A stretch of DNA of 13,428 bases from Opitutus sp. GAS368 (GCA_945862035.1 CAMAXB010000047.1:1-13428), one strand, 5' to 3'; counted from the first letter of the stretch, positions 1 to 7,643 are shown. Notes: a model not told the origin generated them from the letters alone. A program made the numbers and translations.

Positions 1-950
1 TCGAGCGGGATCAAACGGCCACCTTCGTCCCGGCTGCGGATGCCCGCAATAACCAGTTTCATCAGTTCGACGGTTTCCTCGAAGGCAAAAGGCCGGGTGC
101 CGCTGCGCAGGTATTGGATGAAGCCCTCGAGCTGCGTCTTGAAGGCGTAGAACGTGTCGGAAAAGGACACCTGCACCCTGCCCGCGGTGCCGCACAATTG
201 CAGGCAGCCGAAGCCGCCGTACATGTCGGCCGACGCCACGGCGATCACGTCTACGCCTCGTCGATGCGTGAAGTGGACGATGTTGCGCTCCTTCGTCCCG
301 ATGTTGCGGGCGGTGAGGAACCCGGGGCCTAGGATCGGATAGATGCTCTCGAGCGCGTGGATGCCGTACGTCTCCCAATTTTTCACCGTGGTGATGGTCG
401 CCAGGCGCAGTTCACCGAGTTCGTGGGTCGAGATGCGGTAGGGCATGAATTCCTTCGCGTAGCGCATGGCGCTCGAGGACATGATCGCCCGGCCCTCGTC
501 CACCCATTGGGTGAAGACTTTCAGATCCGCCTCGTTATCGACCAGCGGCTTGTCGACGAAGACCGGCAACCCCGCCTCGACGAAGGGCCGGGCGCGCTCC
601 ACGTGCTGGTGGCCGATATCGGTCGCGATGATCACGGCGTCGACGTCGCCGATGACGTCGGTCGGATTCTTCACTACGTTAGGGATGAGCGAGCACTTGG
701 CCACGTGCTCGGCCGTGAATTCACCGTCCCCGACACAGCTGATATGCGTGACCTTGGCGTTCGGGATCGTCAGGGTGCCGAGGGGCTGTTTGTTCAGGTA
801 CTGCGGGATGCCGGCGTAGGGGCACTCCCTGGTCATCAGGTCGCGATCGTAGCCGTTGAACATCGCGCTCCAGGAGTAGGGATGGTTGTTGCCGATCGTG
901 CTGCCGATCATGGCGAGGCGGATCGTTTGGGTGGCAGGAAAAGGAGTCAT
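1..950 (-). CDS. Gfo/Idh/MocA-family oxidoreductase, C-terminus cut by window edge
   Basis: Reading the minus strand from the ATG at 950 gives an open frame of about 316 residues that leaves the window without a stop. Residues 10-27 form a Rossmann-like entry (RLAMIGSTIGNNHPYSW), and a second Rossmann strand follows near 104-112 (DAVIIATDI). Residues 131-136 read FVDKPL, the family EKP motif in DKP form, with Lys134 as the expected catalytic lysine. Family members are NAD(P)-dependent and oxidise or reduce sugars, inositols and related polyols. The loop after the first strand, GNNHPYSW, is unusual and resembles a subgroup common in Planctomycetota and Verrucomicrobiota; the exact substrate is unknown. 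The gene starts 48 bases after the stop of the upstream ferritin-like gene on the same strand, so the two are probably co-transcribed. No strong Shine-Dalgarno sequence is visible; I chose this ATG because the Rossmann strand begins about ten residues later. Confidence 0.88.
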   Translation of the reverse strand, partial: MTPFPATQTIRLAMIGSTIGNNHPYSWSAMFNGYDRDLMTRECPYAGIPQYLNKQPLGTLTIPNAKVTHISCVGDGEFTAEHVAKCSLIPNVVKNPTDVIGDVDAVIIATDIGHQHVERARPFVEAGLPVFVDKPLVDNEADLKVFTQWVDEGRAIMSSSAMRYAKEFMPYRISTHELGELRLATITTVKNWETYGIHALESIYPILGPGFLTARNIGTKERNIVHFTHRRGVDVIAVASADMYGGFGCLQLCGTAGRVQVSFSDTFYAFKTQLEGFIQYLRSGTRPFAFEETVELMKLVIAGIRSRDEGGRLIPL

Positions 951-998
951 GGCAGGGGGGAGTTTGGTGAGGCAGAACGAAGCCGGAACGGGGGAGGA

Positions 999-1625
999 TT
1001 ACTCGACGTTGATCGGCAGCTTGCCGGTGCGGTACTCCTCTTTCCAAACTTTAATTACGTCCGCCGTGTACTGTTTGAGCGGTCGTTTTTCACCGACCAG
1101 CTTGAGCAGCTCGGGCAGCCAGCGGTTGTTAAAGCGGACGTGCTGCGTCTCGTCGGCGATGTCGTAGCGCACAAACTGTTCGCTCAGCTGGCCGCCGAAC
1201 TTCTGGTGCGCCTCGACGCGCCGGTGGCGATAGGGAAAGGCGTGGACCTCGTTGCCCATCGTCAGGAGGCAATATTGCATGACGGGGGGGGGGAACTGGC
1301 TGCGCCATTTGAAGACGTGGAGATATTGCGGCGATTGGAACGGATCCATGCCGTGGGCGCGCATCCATTCGTAGCCCATTAGGCAGTGGCGCACCTCGTC
1401 ATAGATGCACCGCCCCGTGTCGTATTGAAATTCCCACGGCCTGCCCCGGACCAAGATCAGCACGAGGGCGACGGTTTTCCCGGCCAGCATCTCGGTCGAG
1501 TAGCGTTCGAATTCCTAGACCGGGTGGTTCTGATAGTCCTCCTCGGGTGGCATGACCGAAAAGTCCGCCGCGCGATTGGTGAAGCGTTCATCGCGGTCGG
1601 CCTCGCGCGGGGCCTTGAACGTCAC
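999..1625 (-). pseudogene. Ferritin-like di-iron protein, interrupted by an in-frame TAG
   Basis: The minus-strand frame ending in TAA at 999 encodes a four-helix ferritin-like protein. With a GTG start at 1625 it would have 208 sense-or-stop codons plus the terminator, beginning MTFKAPREADRDERF. Codon 37 (1515-1517) is TAG, lying between NHPV and EFERYSTEM. Downstream of it are two ExxH motifs typical of di-iron carboxylate sites: DEVRH (Glu77/His80) and DETQH (Glu159/His162). Other possible ligands are Glu38, Glu40 or Glu45 in the first helix and Glu126. Restart at the next ATG (1490) would drop the first helix. No GTG, TTG or ATG lies between the stop and that helix. The role is unknown; similar proteins occur beside Gfo/Idh/MocA genes, as here. 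Either the gene is decayed or the TAG is a sequencing error. There is no room for a native promoter, because foreign coding sequence begins right at its start. Confidence 0.72.
1284..1293. repeat. Ten-base G/C homopolymer inside the ferritin-like gene
   Basis: Ten consecutive G on the plus strand are C10 in the ferritin-like reading frame and encode the Pro-Pro-Pro of WRSQFPPPVMQY. The frame is intact through the tract in this sequence. Such tracts are prone to replication slippage and also to length errors in sequencing. Confidence 0.9.
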
Positions 1626-1626
1626 C

Positions 1627-2286
1627 CGGCAGGACGGCGCCCCGGCCGGCGCGCCCGTGCGCGCCCTGCCCGAACCCGGACCGCGCGATATGCGCGCGCT
1701 GGCCAGCGAACGCTATGGCTCCGCCCTGAGTGAGACCCTCCTCATGGCCAGCCGGGACGGTGTGACCTTCAAACGCTGGAACGAGGCCTTCATCCGGCCG
1801 GGCCCCGAACGCGAAGGCACCTGGAACTACGGCCATCTGTTTGGCGGCTGGCACCTCGTGGAAACGAAGTCCGCGCTCGCCGGCGCCCCCAACGAACTCT
1901 CGATTTATGCGACGGAGAGCTATTTGACGGGACACAGCAGCATCCTGCGCCGCTACACCCTGCGGCTGGACGGCTTCGTCTCCGTGGAGGCGCCGCTGAG
2001 CGGTGGTGAAGTAATCACCAAGCCGGTGAGTTTTCGCGGCCGGCACCTGGAACTCAATTTCGCCACCTCCGCCGCAGGCAGTGTGCGCGTCGAAATCCAG
2101 GACTTGGACGGCAAGCCGCTCCCCGGCTTCGCCCTCGATGACTGCTCCCAGATATTCGGCGACGCCATCGGCCGGCCGGTGACCTGGACGAAGGGCAGCG
2201 ACGTCCGCGCGATCGCCGGTCGACCGGTTCGCCTGCGCCTCGAATTGAAGGACGCCCACCTCTTCGCGTTTCAATTCAGGGATTAG
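1627..2286 (+). pseudogene. C-terminal fragment of a GH32-like/BNR conserved hypothetical protein
   Basis: The open frame ends at TAG 2284-2286 and contains a coherent protein segment of about 210 residues. It begins with a propeller-blade-like sequence (RYGSALSETLLMASRDGVTFKRWNEAF) that matches my memory of a conserved family in Planctomycetota and Verrucomicrobiota related to GH32/five-bladed propellers. The rest is a beta-sandwich-like C-terminal domain with segments such as LDDCSQIFGDAIGRPVTW and VRLRLELKDAHLFAFQF. Family proteins are about twice this length, so the N-terminal half is missing. The frame stays open upstream to 1552, but those codons are the antisense of the ferritin-like gene and look non-native. 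The true homologous segment probably starts between about 1627 and 1690. The stop codon lies inside the left arm of the adjacent inverted repeat. No activity can be assigned. Confidence 0.7.
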
Positions 2287-2354
2287 CCCGGACATTTTAC
2301 ACTCTCCTCCTAAGGAACAATACACTCTGTCTTGCGGAATCGATGTCCGGGCTA
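2284..2354. repeat. Inverted-repeat-bounded unit 1 (71 bp)
   Basis: Twelve-base perfect arms, TAGCCCGGACAT at 2284-2295 and its complement at 2343-2354, enclose 47 bases. The interior carries a direct repeat TACACTCT (2298-2305 and 2321-2328). The left arm supplies the TAG stop of the preceding fragment. The outer bases AGCCCG/CGGGCTA are shared with unit 3, which suggests one repeat family. This could be a MITE- or REP-like element or part of a structured RNA. Confidence 0.7.
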
Positions 2355-2357
2355 TCG

Positions 2358-2477
2358 GCAAAACCGCCCCCGGAAAAGGGTGGGAAAGTCGTTCCCTGAT
2401 TCCGCATCAGTCGATGATCGATTTCGATTATGCTCTGGTGGTGGACCGGATCCCTCAAGAAAAAGGGGCGGTTTTGC
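2358..2477. repeat. Inverted-repeat-bounded unit 2 (120 bp)
   Basis: Thirteen-base perfect arms, GCAAAACCGCCCC at 2358-2370 and GGGGCGGTTTTGC at 2465-2477, enclose 94 bases. A small internal hairpin is possible (GGGAA 2382-2386 with TTCCC 2392-2396). The segment GATTCCGCA (2398-2406) is complementary to TGCGGAATC (2333-2341) in unit 1, so an alternative fold across units is possible. It begins three bases after unit 1 and ends three bases before unit 3. Confidence 0.68.
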
Positions 2478-2480
2478 TTA

Positions 2481-2547
2481 AGCCCGCATATTGATACCGA
2501 GGGCGGAACGAGGAATCCGTCGGGAAATCGTCTGAAATATGCGGGCT
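2481..2547. repeat. Inverted-repeat-bounded unit 3 (67 bp)
   Basis: Twelve-base perfect arms, AGCCCGCATATT at 2481-2492 and AATATGCGGGCT at 2536-2547, enclose 43 bases. The terminal AGCCCG/CGGGCT matches unit 1 while the inner arm sequence differs, as expected for related but distinct members of a palindromic repeat family. Confidence 0.68.
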
Positions 2548-2953
2548 AGGGTCAGGGTCATGTCCGGTTGGCAGTAAACGGGATTTAGCGGGCAGCAGTT
2601 TATCGGCCCGGCAAGCTTGGACGCAAATCCGGAAGGCGAAGTTCCAACGGGAGCTTGGTCCCAGTGAGGCGTCCTCCGCCGCCGGCTTGGATCTGGTTTG
2701 ATTGTATCAGCAGGTGGAATTCAGGCAGATTTCGCATGACGCTGGCCAGATTCGGTCGCTGAAGACACTCGAGCATTGGGACGTCACGCGGAGCGAAAGG
2801 CGTCGGGTTGCCGGTTCTTCTTGGACAAGTTTCTTCCCCAGCTGCTTCTGCTTTATCTTCGTTTTAATTACCCAATTGATCCAGTCGAAGGCGCTACCAC
2901 CTGCGTCGGAGCGATTCCAAATGGCACGAAAAACCGAGGTCCAAACCCGCTGA
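2548..2953. other. Intergenic stretch without a convincing gene
   Basis: This stretch lies between the repeat units and the sialidase-like gene. It opens with a short direct repeat (GGGTCAGGGTCA near 2549-2560). An 83-codon frame starting at TTG 2702 ends at 2953, directly before the sialidase ATG, but its composition and sequence resemble no protein I know, and I regard it as chance. It presumably holds the promoter of the downstream genes, but I see no clear -35/-10 pair. Confidence 0.5.
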
Positions 2954-4201
2954 ATGATGAAAACATCCATCGCCAAGATTTTTTCCACCTGCTGCTGCAC
3001 GCCGTTTGCCATCGGGGCGTTATCCTTGGTGGGCCCGCACGCGGGAATCCTCCGCGCGCAATCCAAAGGGCCAGTGATGGCTCATGATGAAGCCGCGTCG
3101 CGGGCGCGCGAGGTCACGGCATCCCTGATCGGGGCGAACGCGCCCGTTCTTCAATTTCGCACCTCCGCGGCGGAACGAGTCACGATCAGTGGACAGGGCG
3201 GTTTTTGGCCGAGCGTGGTCATGCTCCAAAACGGAGAACTGGTCGTCATCGTGCGGTCGGGAGCACCGCACGCGGTCACCCGTGGAGGCTCCCGTCTGGA
3301 GCTTTTGCGTTCGGCCGATTCGGGGAAAACTTGGTCAGATCCGGTCTGGGTGGCCGCATCGAGGCCGGATGAAGATCTCAGGGACGGTTTCGTAACCGCG
3401 TTGAAAGACGGAACCTTGCTCTTATCTTTCCATATTTACCGATTTGAATCTCCGACCCAATACGACCCGGTCAACGTAAAGATTTTCGTGACACGCTCTC
3501 AGGACGGTGGACGAACCTGGAGTGTTCCCCAGATCGCGAATACATCGCCTTTCCCATTTGGAAGCCCGCATGGCAGAATCATCGAGTTGCCGTCGGGGAC
3601 GCTGCTGATGCAGGCGACGGTGACCTTTACGCATAGACCAGGCTGGGCGAATATATTCCGTCCGGAAGGCGAGCGGGAGTTCCAGAGCATAGTCTTGCGT
3701 TCGCAAGACGGAGGCAGGACGTGGGGTGATTTCTCAGTGATTGGCAATGGCGACGAATCGAGTTTGCTGCTGCTGCCGTCGGGCAAACTGTTGGCGGCCG
3801 TCCGCGGCGGACCGGTGCCTGATGGCGCCAGATCGGTTAGCATTCACGAATCCCTCGATTTGGGGCGAACATGGCGAAATCTTGGGCGGGTAACCGAGCC
3901 GGGAGAACTGCCCGGAAATCTGCTCCTGCTAAGAGACGGGAAGATCCTGCTCTGCTATGGAGACCGGAGGGCTCCCTTTTTTGGCGCGCAAGCCATGATT
4001 AGCCGAGATGATGGGAGGACTTGGGACCGGGAGAATCGGTTCCAGTTAGTGTGGGATGCCCCCAATACCGACTGCGGCTATCCAAACTCAGTGGAACTCC
4101 CCGACGGGAGGATTTTCACGGCCTACTATCAAGTGGACGACCTGGCCGATTCGCCGGCCAGCGCCAAGGTAAAGGCCGTGATCTGGACGGTTCCGAAGTG
4201 A
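2954..4201 (+). CDS. Exported sialidase-like (BNR/Asp-box propeller) hydrolase
   Basis: The 415-residue protein has five Asp-box motifs (SxDxGxTW): SADSGKTW 120-127, SQDGGRTW 182-189 and 250-257, SLDLGRTW 300-307 and SRDDGRTW 350-357. This defines a six-bladed sialidase-type propeller. The first 35 or so residues (basic start, hydrophobic FAIGALSLVG, then AQS) look like a signal peptide, so the enzyme probably acts in the periplasm or outside the cell. Enzymes of this superfamily cleave terminal sialic acids, and related propellers cleave other terminal sugars. The C-terminal part (CYGDRR, GYPNSVELPDGRIFTAYY) is typical of bacterial members annotated exo-alpha-sialidase. Substrate specificity is not readable here, and no sialic acid lyase, epimerase or NagA/NagB gene accompanies it. 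A close paralogue is cut by the right edge. The start could be either of the tandem ATGs at 2954 or 2957; no strong ribosome binding site is visible. Confidence 0.85.
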   Translation: MMKTSIAKIFSTCCCTPFAIGALSLVGPHAGILRAQSKGPVMAHDEAASRAREVTASLIGANAPVLQFRTSAAERVTISGQGGFWPSVVMLQNGELVVIVRSGAPHAVTRGGSRLELLRSADSGKTWSDPVWVAASRPDEDLRDGFVTALKDGTLLLSFHIYRFESPTQYDPVNVKIFVTRSQDGGRTWSVPQIANTSPFPFGSPHGRIIELPSGTLLMQATVTFTHRPGWANIFRPEGEREFQSIVLRSQDGGRTWGDFSVIGNGDESSLLLLPSGKLLAAVRGGPVPDGARSVSIHESLDLGRTWRNLGRVTEPGELPGNLLLLRDGKILLCYGDRRAPFFGAQAMISRDDGRTWDRENRFQLVWDAPNTDCGYPNSVELPDGRIFTAYYQVDDLADSPASAKVKAVIWTVPK

Positions 4202-4282
4202 CCGGCGCCGAACGCAGGGGGATTCGGTCTCGCGGCCTGCCATCCACCGGCTCCATATGGATTATTATCCCAGCCCTGAAAA

Positions 4283-5074
4283 ATGAAAACGATGAATCCG
4301 TGGCATTCCCTTGAAGACAAGACCATCTGGGTGACCGGTGGCGCCGGTTATTTCGGTGCTGCCATCACAACGGCGCTTGACTCGCTTTGCCGCCGCGTCG
4401 TCTGCATCGATCTGGGTGATCGCGCCGCCGAGCTCGTCGGCGAGCGAGGGTTGTCGCGCACCATTCCCCTTTCCCATAATATGGCTGCCGCCGACTCGCT
4501 GCCCGGCATGATCGAGTCGATCGTGGCCAGTCACGGACTGCCCGACGGGGTCGTGCATCTCAGTTATGCGACTCTTGGTGCTGGAAAGTCACTCCAAGAG
4601 CTACCGCCGGGGGTGTTTCAGAAAACTTTGAACCAGAACATGACCCCGACCTTCGCGCTTTGCCGCGATCTCGCGGAGCGTATGCGGCCGCGGAGATCGG
4701 GGAGCATTGTTCTTTTCAGCAGTATTTACGGCTTGGTGTCGCCCACTCCCAGGAACTACCTGCCGCCCATGAATCCCAACTCCATCGATTACGGCGTCAG
4801 CAAGGCCGCGGTGTTGCAGCTGTCACGGTACTTTGCGGTGCATTACGGGCCAAGCGCCATTCGCTTTAATTGCATCACACCGGGAACCTTTCCTCATCCG
4901 CCGATGCAGCGGTCCGAGCCGGAATTTATCCAGCGGCTCGCCGGGGGCTCCCCGCTGGGTCGGATCGGGCAAAGCCACGAGATCGTCGGGCCGACGCTGT
5001 TTCTACTCACCGACAGCGCCTCGTACGTCACAGGTCACAACCTCGTCGTGGACGGCGGTTGGACAGCGTGGTGA
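4283..5074 (+). CDS. SDR-family NAD(P)-dependent oxidoreductase
   Basis: The 263-residue protein has a Rossmann fold with TGGAGYFG at residues 18-25 and Asp43 at the end of strand 2, which favours NAD(H). The catalytic serine region is FSSIYG (145-150) and the active-site pair is Tyr170/Lys174 in DYGVSKAA. The C-terminus YVTGHNLVVDGGW is that of classical SDRs such as sugar and 3-oxoacyl reductases. Two points are odd. The glycine motif has the TGxxGxxG spacing of extended SDRs, and the usual NNAG is replaced by HLSYAT near residues 92-97. The gene lies 81 bases after the sialidase-like gene on the same strand, so a shared transcript is likely, and it may oxidise the released sugar. ATG 4283 is used; an in-frame ATG at 4292 is an alternative. 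Confidence 0.85.
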   Translation: MKTMNPWHSLEDKTIWVTGGAGYFGAAITTALDSLCRRVVCIDLGDRAAELVGERGLSRTIPLSHNMAAADSLPGMIESIVASHGLPDGVVHLSYATLGAGKSLQELPPGVFQKTLNQNMTPTFALCRDLAERMRPRRSGSIVLFSSIYGLVSPTPRNYLPPMNPNSIDYGVSKAAVLQLSRYFAVHYGPSAIRFNCITPGTFPHPPMQRSEPEFIQRLAGGSPLGRIGQSHEIVGPTLFLLTDSASYVTGHNLVVDGGWTAW

Positions 5075-5196
5075 GGCGGATCAGCTAGCTTTCCCGGGCA
5101 CTGTTATCGCGCGCCTCCGTCCTGAGTCGCGCCCCCGCGTACCCGCCATGCCCTTTCATCGGTGCGCGAAATCCAGCCTAGGCCCACGAGCATTCC

Positions 5197-6660
5197 TCAG
5201 CGCCCGGATTGTTCCCGGGGTCGAATCGTGCCGCCCGGCAAAGGAAAACCGAGCACAAGTGTCGCGGCAAGTCCGCTGACGGTGATCCAAACACTCTGCG
5301 CGGTGGAAAATGCAACCGCCATGCCGACGAGGCAGCCGACTGCAATGGCCCAGAGGCAGCGAGTTTCTGAGACTCGCCCAACATTCGCTGCCGCGATCGT
5401 GACGATGGCCAGAATTGGCCCCATGAATACGCCCAGGACGGTCTGGGAAATGTTGAATATCGTGCCCATATCCGAGATCATTCCCGCCAGGAGGGTAGCG
5501 CCAAGACCGACGCCCAGACTGGCCCACCGACCCAGCGTCAGTGTGGAGCGCTCGCTCAATCCCCTCCGAGTGGGGCGAATAAAATCAATGGTGAGGCAGC
5601 CCGCCAGTGCGTTGATCCCGCTGGTGACACTGCTCATGGTCGCGGCGAGGATCGCGGCGACGATCAGTCCGCGTAGTCCGGACGGCAGGGCGGAGGCGAC
5701 AAAATGTGGGAAGATTTGGTCGGTCGCTTTGGGCAGAATTGGATCCGGGTTGAAGGAATAATACAGAGTCACAAGCAGTCCGATCGCGACGAGCAGCGCT
5801 ACCGTGATGGCTGAGCCAGCCAGGCTATATCGGAACGACTTGCGCGCCGATTCGTATGAGCCAGTGGCAAGGAATCTTTGCAGGCTTATTTGGTCCGCCA
5901 TGCTGCTCGCAAGATTTGAGACGGACATTCCGACGAGGATCCCCCAAACGGTGAATTGTTCGGTTAGGCTGAGGCTGAGGGAGGGCGTGGTGAAAGAGCC
6001 TGATGCGGAGAGTTTCGCCAACCACAGGGACGGGTCGAAAGGGATTCGCACAAGGACCAGGACTACGACAAAAACCAAACCGACCATGATGATGATCATC
6101 TGTATGGCGTCAGTGACAATCACACCGCGCAGGCCGCCCAGAACTGTGTAAACCGTCGAGCTGACCCCGATCGACAGGACGACGGGCCAGAACCAGTGAT
6201 TGCCCAGCCGCATCGTGGTCAAGATCAGGATCGTGGGTGCATACAGCAATGCGGCCATCCAGCCCAGACGCAGCAGAACAAACAACGCCGAGATCGCCTG
6301 GCGCACCCGCGGACCAAGCCGGGCGGCGACAATCCCGTAAGGATGGAGGCCAGGGAACGCCAGATACCGGCGGAGAAAAAATCCCTCGACCACAACCCAC
6401 GAGACCGGGAATACCGCAAGAATCAGGAAAATCTTGGTGCCATTGGCGATGGCAATACTTGGAATCGCAATGAAACTAATTCCACTGAAGTACGTCGCCG
6501 CGATACTGAGACCCACCATGATCCGGCTGATCCTGCCACCCAGCAGCCCACCCCCGGCAAAGTAATCTTCAGCGGATTCCTGACGGCCCCGCAGAATGAT
6601 TCCGCAGGCAATCATCGCGACGAAATAGACTACGACGAATCCGGTGTCGAAAATGGACAT
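5197..6660 (-). CDS. Sodium:solute symporter (SSS family)
   Basis: The 487-residue, strongly hydrophobic protein has about 13 predicted membrane spans by eye, the usual count and length for the family. Family landmarks are SIAATYFSG (52-60) in an early helix, YTVLGGLRGVIVTDAIQ (171-187, the SSS signature region), ADQISLQRFLA (255-265) and a late helix AAILAATMSSVTSGINA (339-351ish) that would contribute sodium-site hydroxyls. It should import a small organic solute, here probably the sugar or sugar acid handled by the neighbouring enzymes, using the sodium gradient. It is the last gene of the minus-strand group, 210 bases after the SDR, and converges on the plus-strand SDR at 5074 with 122 bases between the stops. 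No clear terminator hairpin with a T-run is visible there. Confidence 0.92.
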   Translation of the reverse strand: MSIFDTGFVVVYFVAMIACGIILRGRQESAEDYFAGGGLLGGRISRIMVGLSIAATYFSGISFIAIPSIAIANGTKIFLILAVFPVSWVVVEGFFLRRYLAFPGLHPYGIVAARLGPRVRQAISALFVLLRLGWMAALLYAPTILILTTMRLGNHWFWPVVLSIGVSSTVYTVLGGLRGVIVTDAIQMIIIMVGLVFVVVLVLVRIPFDPSLWLAKLSASGSFTTPSLSLSLTEQFTVWGILVGMSVSNLASSMADQISLQRFLATGSYESARKSFRYSLAGSAITVALLVAIGLLVTLYYSFNPDPILPKATDQIFPHFVASALPSGLRGLIVAAILAATMSSVTSGINALAGCLTIDFIRPTRRGLSERSTLTLGRWASLGVGLGATLLAGMISDMGTIFNISQTVLGVFMGPILAIVTIAAANVGRVSETRCLWAIAVGCLVGMAVAFSTAQSVWITVSGLAATLVLGFPLPGGTIRPREQSGR

Positions 6661-6819
6661 GGCTGCGGTCAGTTCCGCGGTAAACGTTCACCGTACCGGT
6701 GGTTGCGGCGGGCGATGGTCGATTCGTAATCCAAGTGCTCGCGGGGTGAGGTTCCCGTCGTTTCGTGCTCGGCCCAGGGTCCGCGCGGAACGAACGAAGG
6801 CCAAACGCTGCAGGCGGCG

Positions 6820-6835
6820 CCATGGCCGGCCATGG
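6820..6835. repeat. 16-bp perfect palindrome in the SDR-symporter spacer
   Basis: CCATGGCCGGCCATGG is its own reverse complement. It sits in the 210-base gap between the SDR stop (6871) and the symporter start (6660) on the minus strand. No T-run follows on either strand, so it is not a standard terminator. The gap contains no convincing gene. It could be a protein-binding site or an mRNA-processing hairpin, or it may be chance in GC-rich DNA. Confidence 0.4.
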
Positions 6836-6870
6836 GTTCATCATTCAACGAGGCGCGCACGGAATACCTT

Positions 6871-7641
6871 TCAGGCCAGCAAGCCGCCATCGACCCGCAC
6901 CGTCGTTCCGGTGATATATCGGGCCCGAGGGGACGCCACGAAGGCAACGATCTCTCCGACATCTTCCGGTCTTCCCTGGCCTAGGACCGGCTGCCCGACC
7001 AGATTTTCGTGCCCACCGCTGGCCAGCCGTTCCTGGCGCACTTTCTCATAAGTGTCGGTCCAGATGTCGCCGGGTGCGATCGCCACCACCCGGATGCCAA
7101 ATTCCCCGAGTTCCTTGGCCATCGCTTGCGCCAGATTCACCAGGGCGGCCTTGGTGGCGGAATACAGCGACACGCCCTGCAGGGTGCGAAACGCCGTCGT
7201 GGAGGAAATGTTAACAATCACCCCGCCTGCTTCTTGATCCCGCATCACCCGGCCCGCGGCGACCGAAAGGTGAATCACCCCTTTCAGATTAACATTGAGC
7301 ATTTGATCAATGAAGTCCGCGTCCAACTCGAGGAACGCCCGGCCGGCGCCCGGACCCGTGATCGCCGCATTGTTGACGAGCACGTCCAAGCCGCCCAATT
7401 GGCCCGCCGCCTCCTCGATTAGGCGCCGGCAGTCTTCGGCGCAACCCTGGTCAAAGCGCAAAGCGATCACCCGATTTCCGTAAGTCTTGACCAATTCCTC
7501 CGCCGGTCCGGCTTCCAACTGACCGACCGCCACGCGGGCGCCGTCTCGCAGAAAGCATTCGGTGATGGCGCGTCCAATGTTCGTCGCGCCCCCCGTGACC
7601 AGCACCCTTCGAGGTGGCAGGGGTTCCGGCCTATGGCCCAT
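6871..7641 (-). CDS. Classical SDR oxidoreductase, likely sugar dehydrogenase
   Basis: The 256-residue protein carries every classical SDR motif: TGGATNIG (16-23) for the cofactor, NNAA (90-93), Asn118, serine in ISSTTAF (145-151), Tyr160 and Lys164 in YSATKAA, and a C-terminal ITGTTVRVDGG. Such proteins act as sugar or sugar-acid dehydrogenases or as 3-oxoacyl-ACP reductases. Between an aldolase and a symporter, a role in oxidising a sugar or a keto-deoxy acid is more likely than fatty acid synthesis. The ATG at 7641 comes two bases after the aldolase stop codon, which implies translational coupling. The end of strand 2 (VAVGQLE) has neither a clear Asp nor an Arg signature, so NAD versus NADP preference is not evident. 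Confidence 0.9.
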   Translation of the reverse strand: MGHRPEPLPPRRVLVTGGATNIGRAITECFLRDGARVAVGQLEAGPAEELVKTYGNRVIALRFDQGCAEDCRRLIEEAAGQLGGLDVLVNNAAITGPGAGRAFLELDADFIDQMLNVNLKGVIHLSVAAGRVMRDQEAGGVIVNISSTTAFRTLQGVSLYSATKAALVNLAQAMAKELGEFGIRVVAIAPGDIWTDTYEKVRQERLASGGHENLVGQPVLGQGRPEDVGEIVAFVASPRARYITGTTVRVDGGLLA

Positions 7642-7643
7642 GG

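Noticed and set aside
357..1382. 341-codon plus-strand open frame opposite the oxidoreductase and ferritin-like genes
   Set aside because: It is antisense to two recognisable genes, has no family resemblance, and is explained by high GC content suppressing stops.
2284..2547. Integron attC sites or a CRISPR array
   Set aside because: The arms lack the GTTRRRY/RYYYAAC core of attC sites, and there are no equal-length direct repeats with spacers.
2526..2701. Possible remnant of a protein C-terminus (reading ARQAWTQIRKAKFQ)
   Set aside because: The frame is open for about 55 codons but resembles no family I recognise, and it runs through the repeat unit.
2702..2953. 83-codon frame ending directly at the sialidase-like ATG
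   Set aside because: TTG start, no ribosome-binding site and no family resemblance; the exact adjacency to the next ATG is probably chance.
5075..5196. Bidirectional terminator between the SDR and symporter genes
   Set aside because: No stem followed by a T-run on either strand could be found in the 122-base convergent gap.
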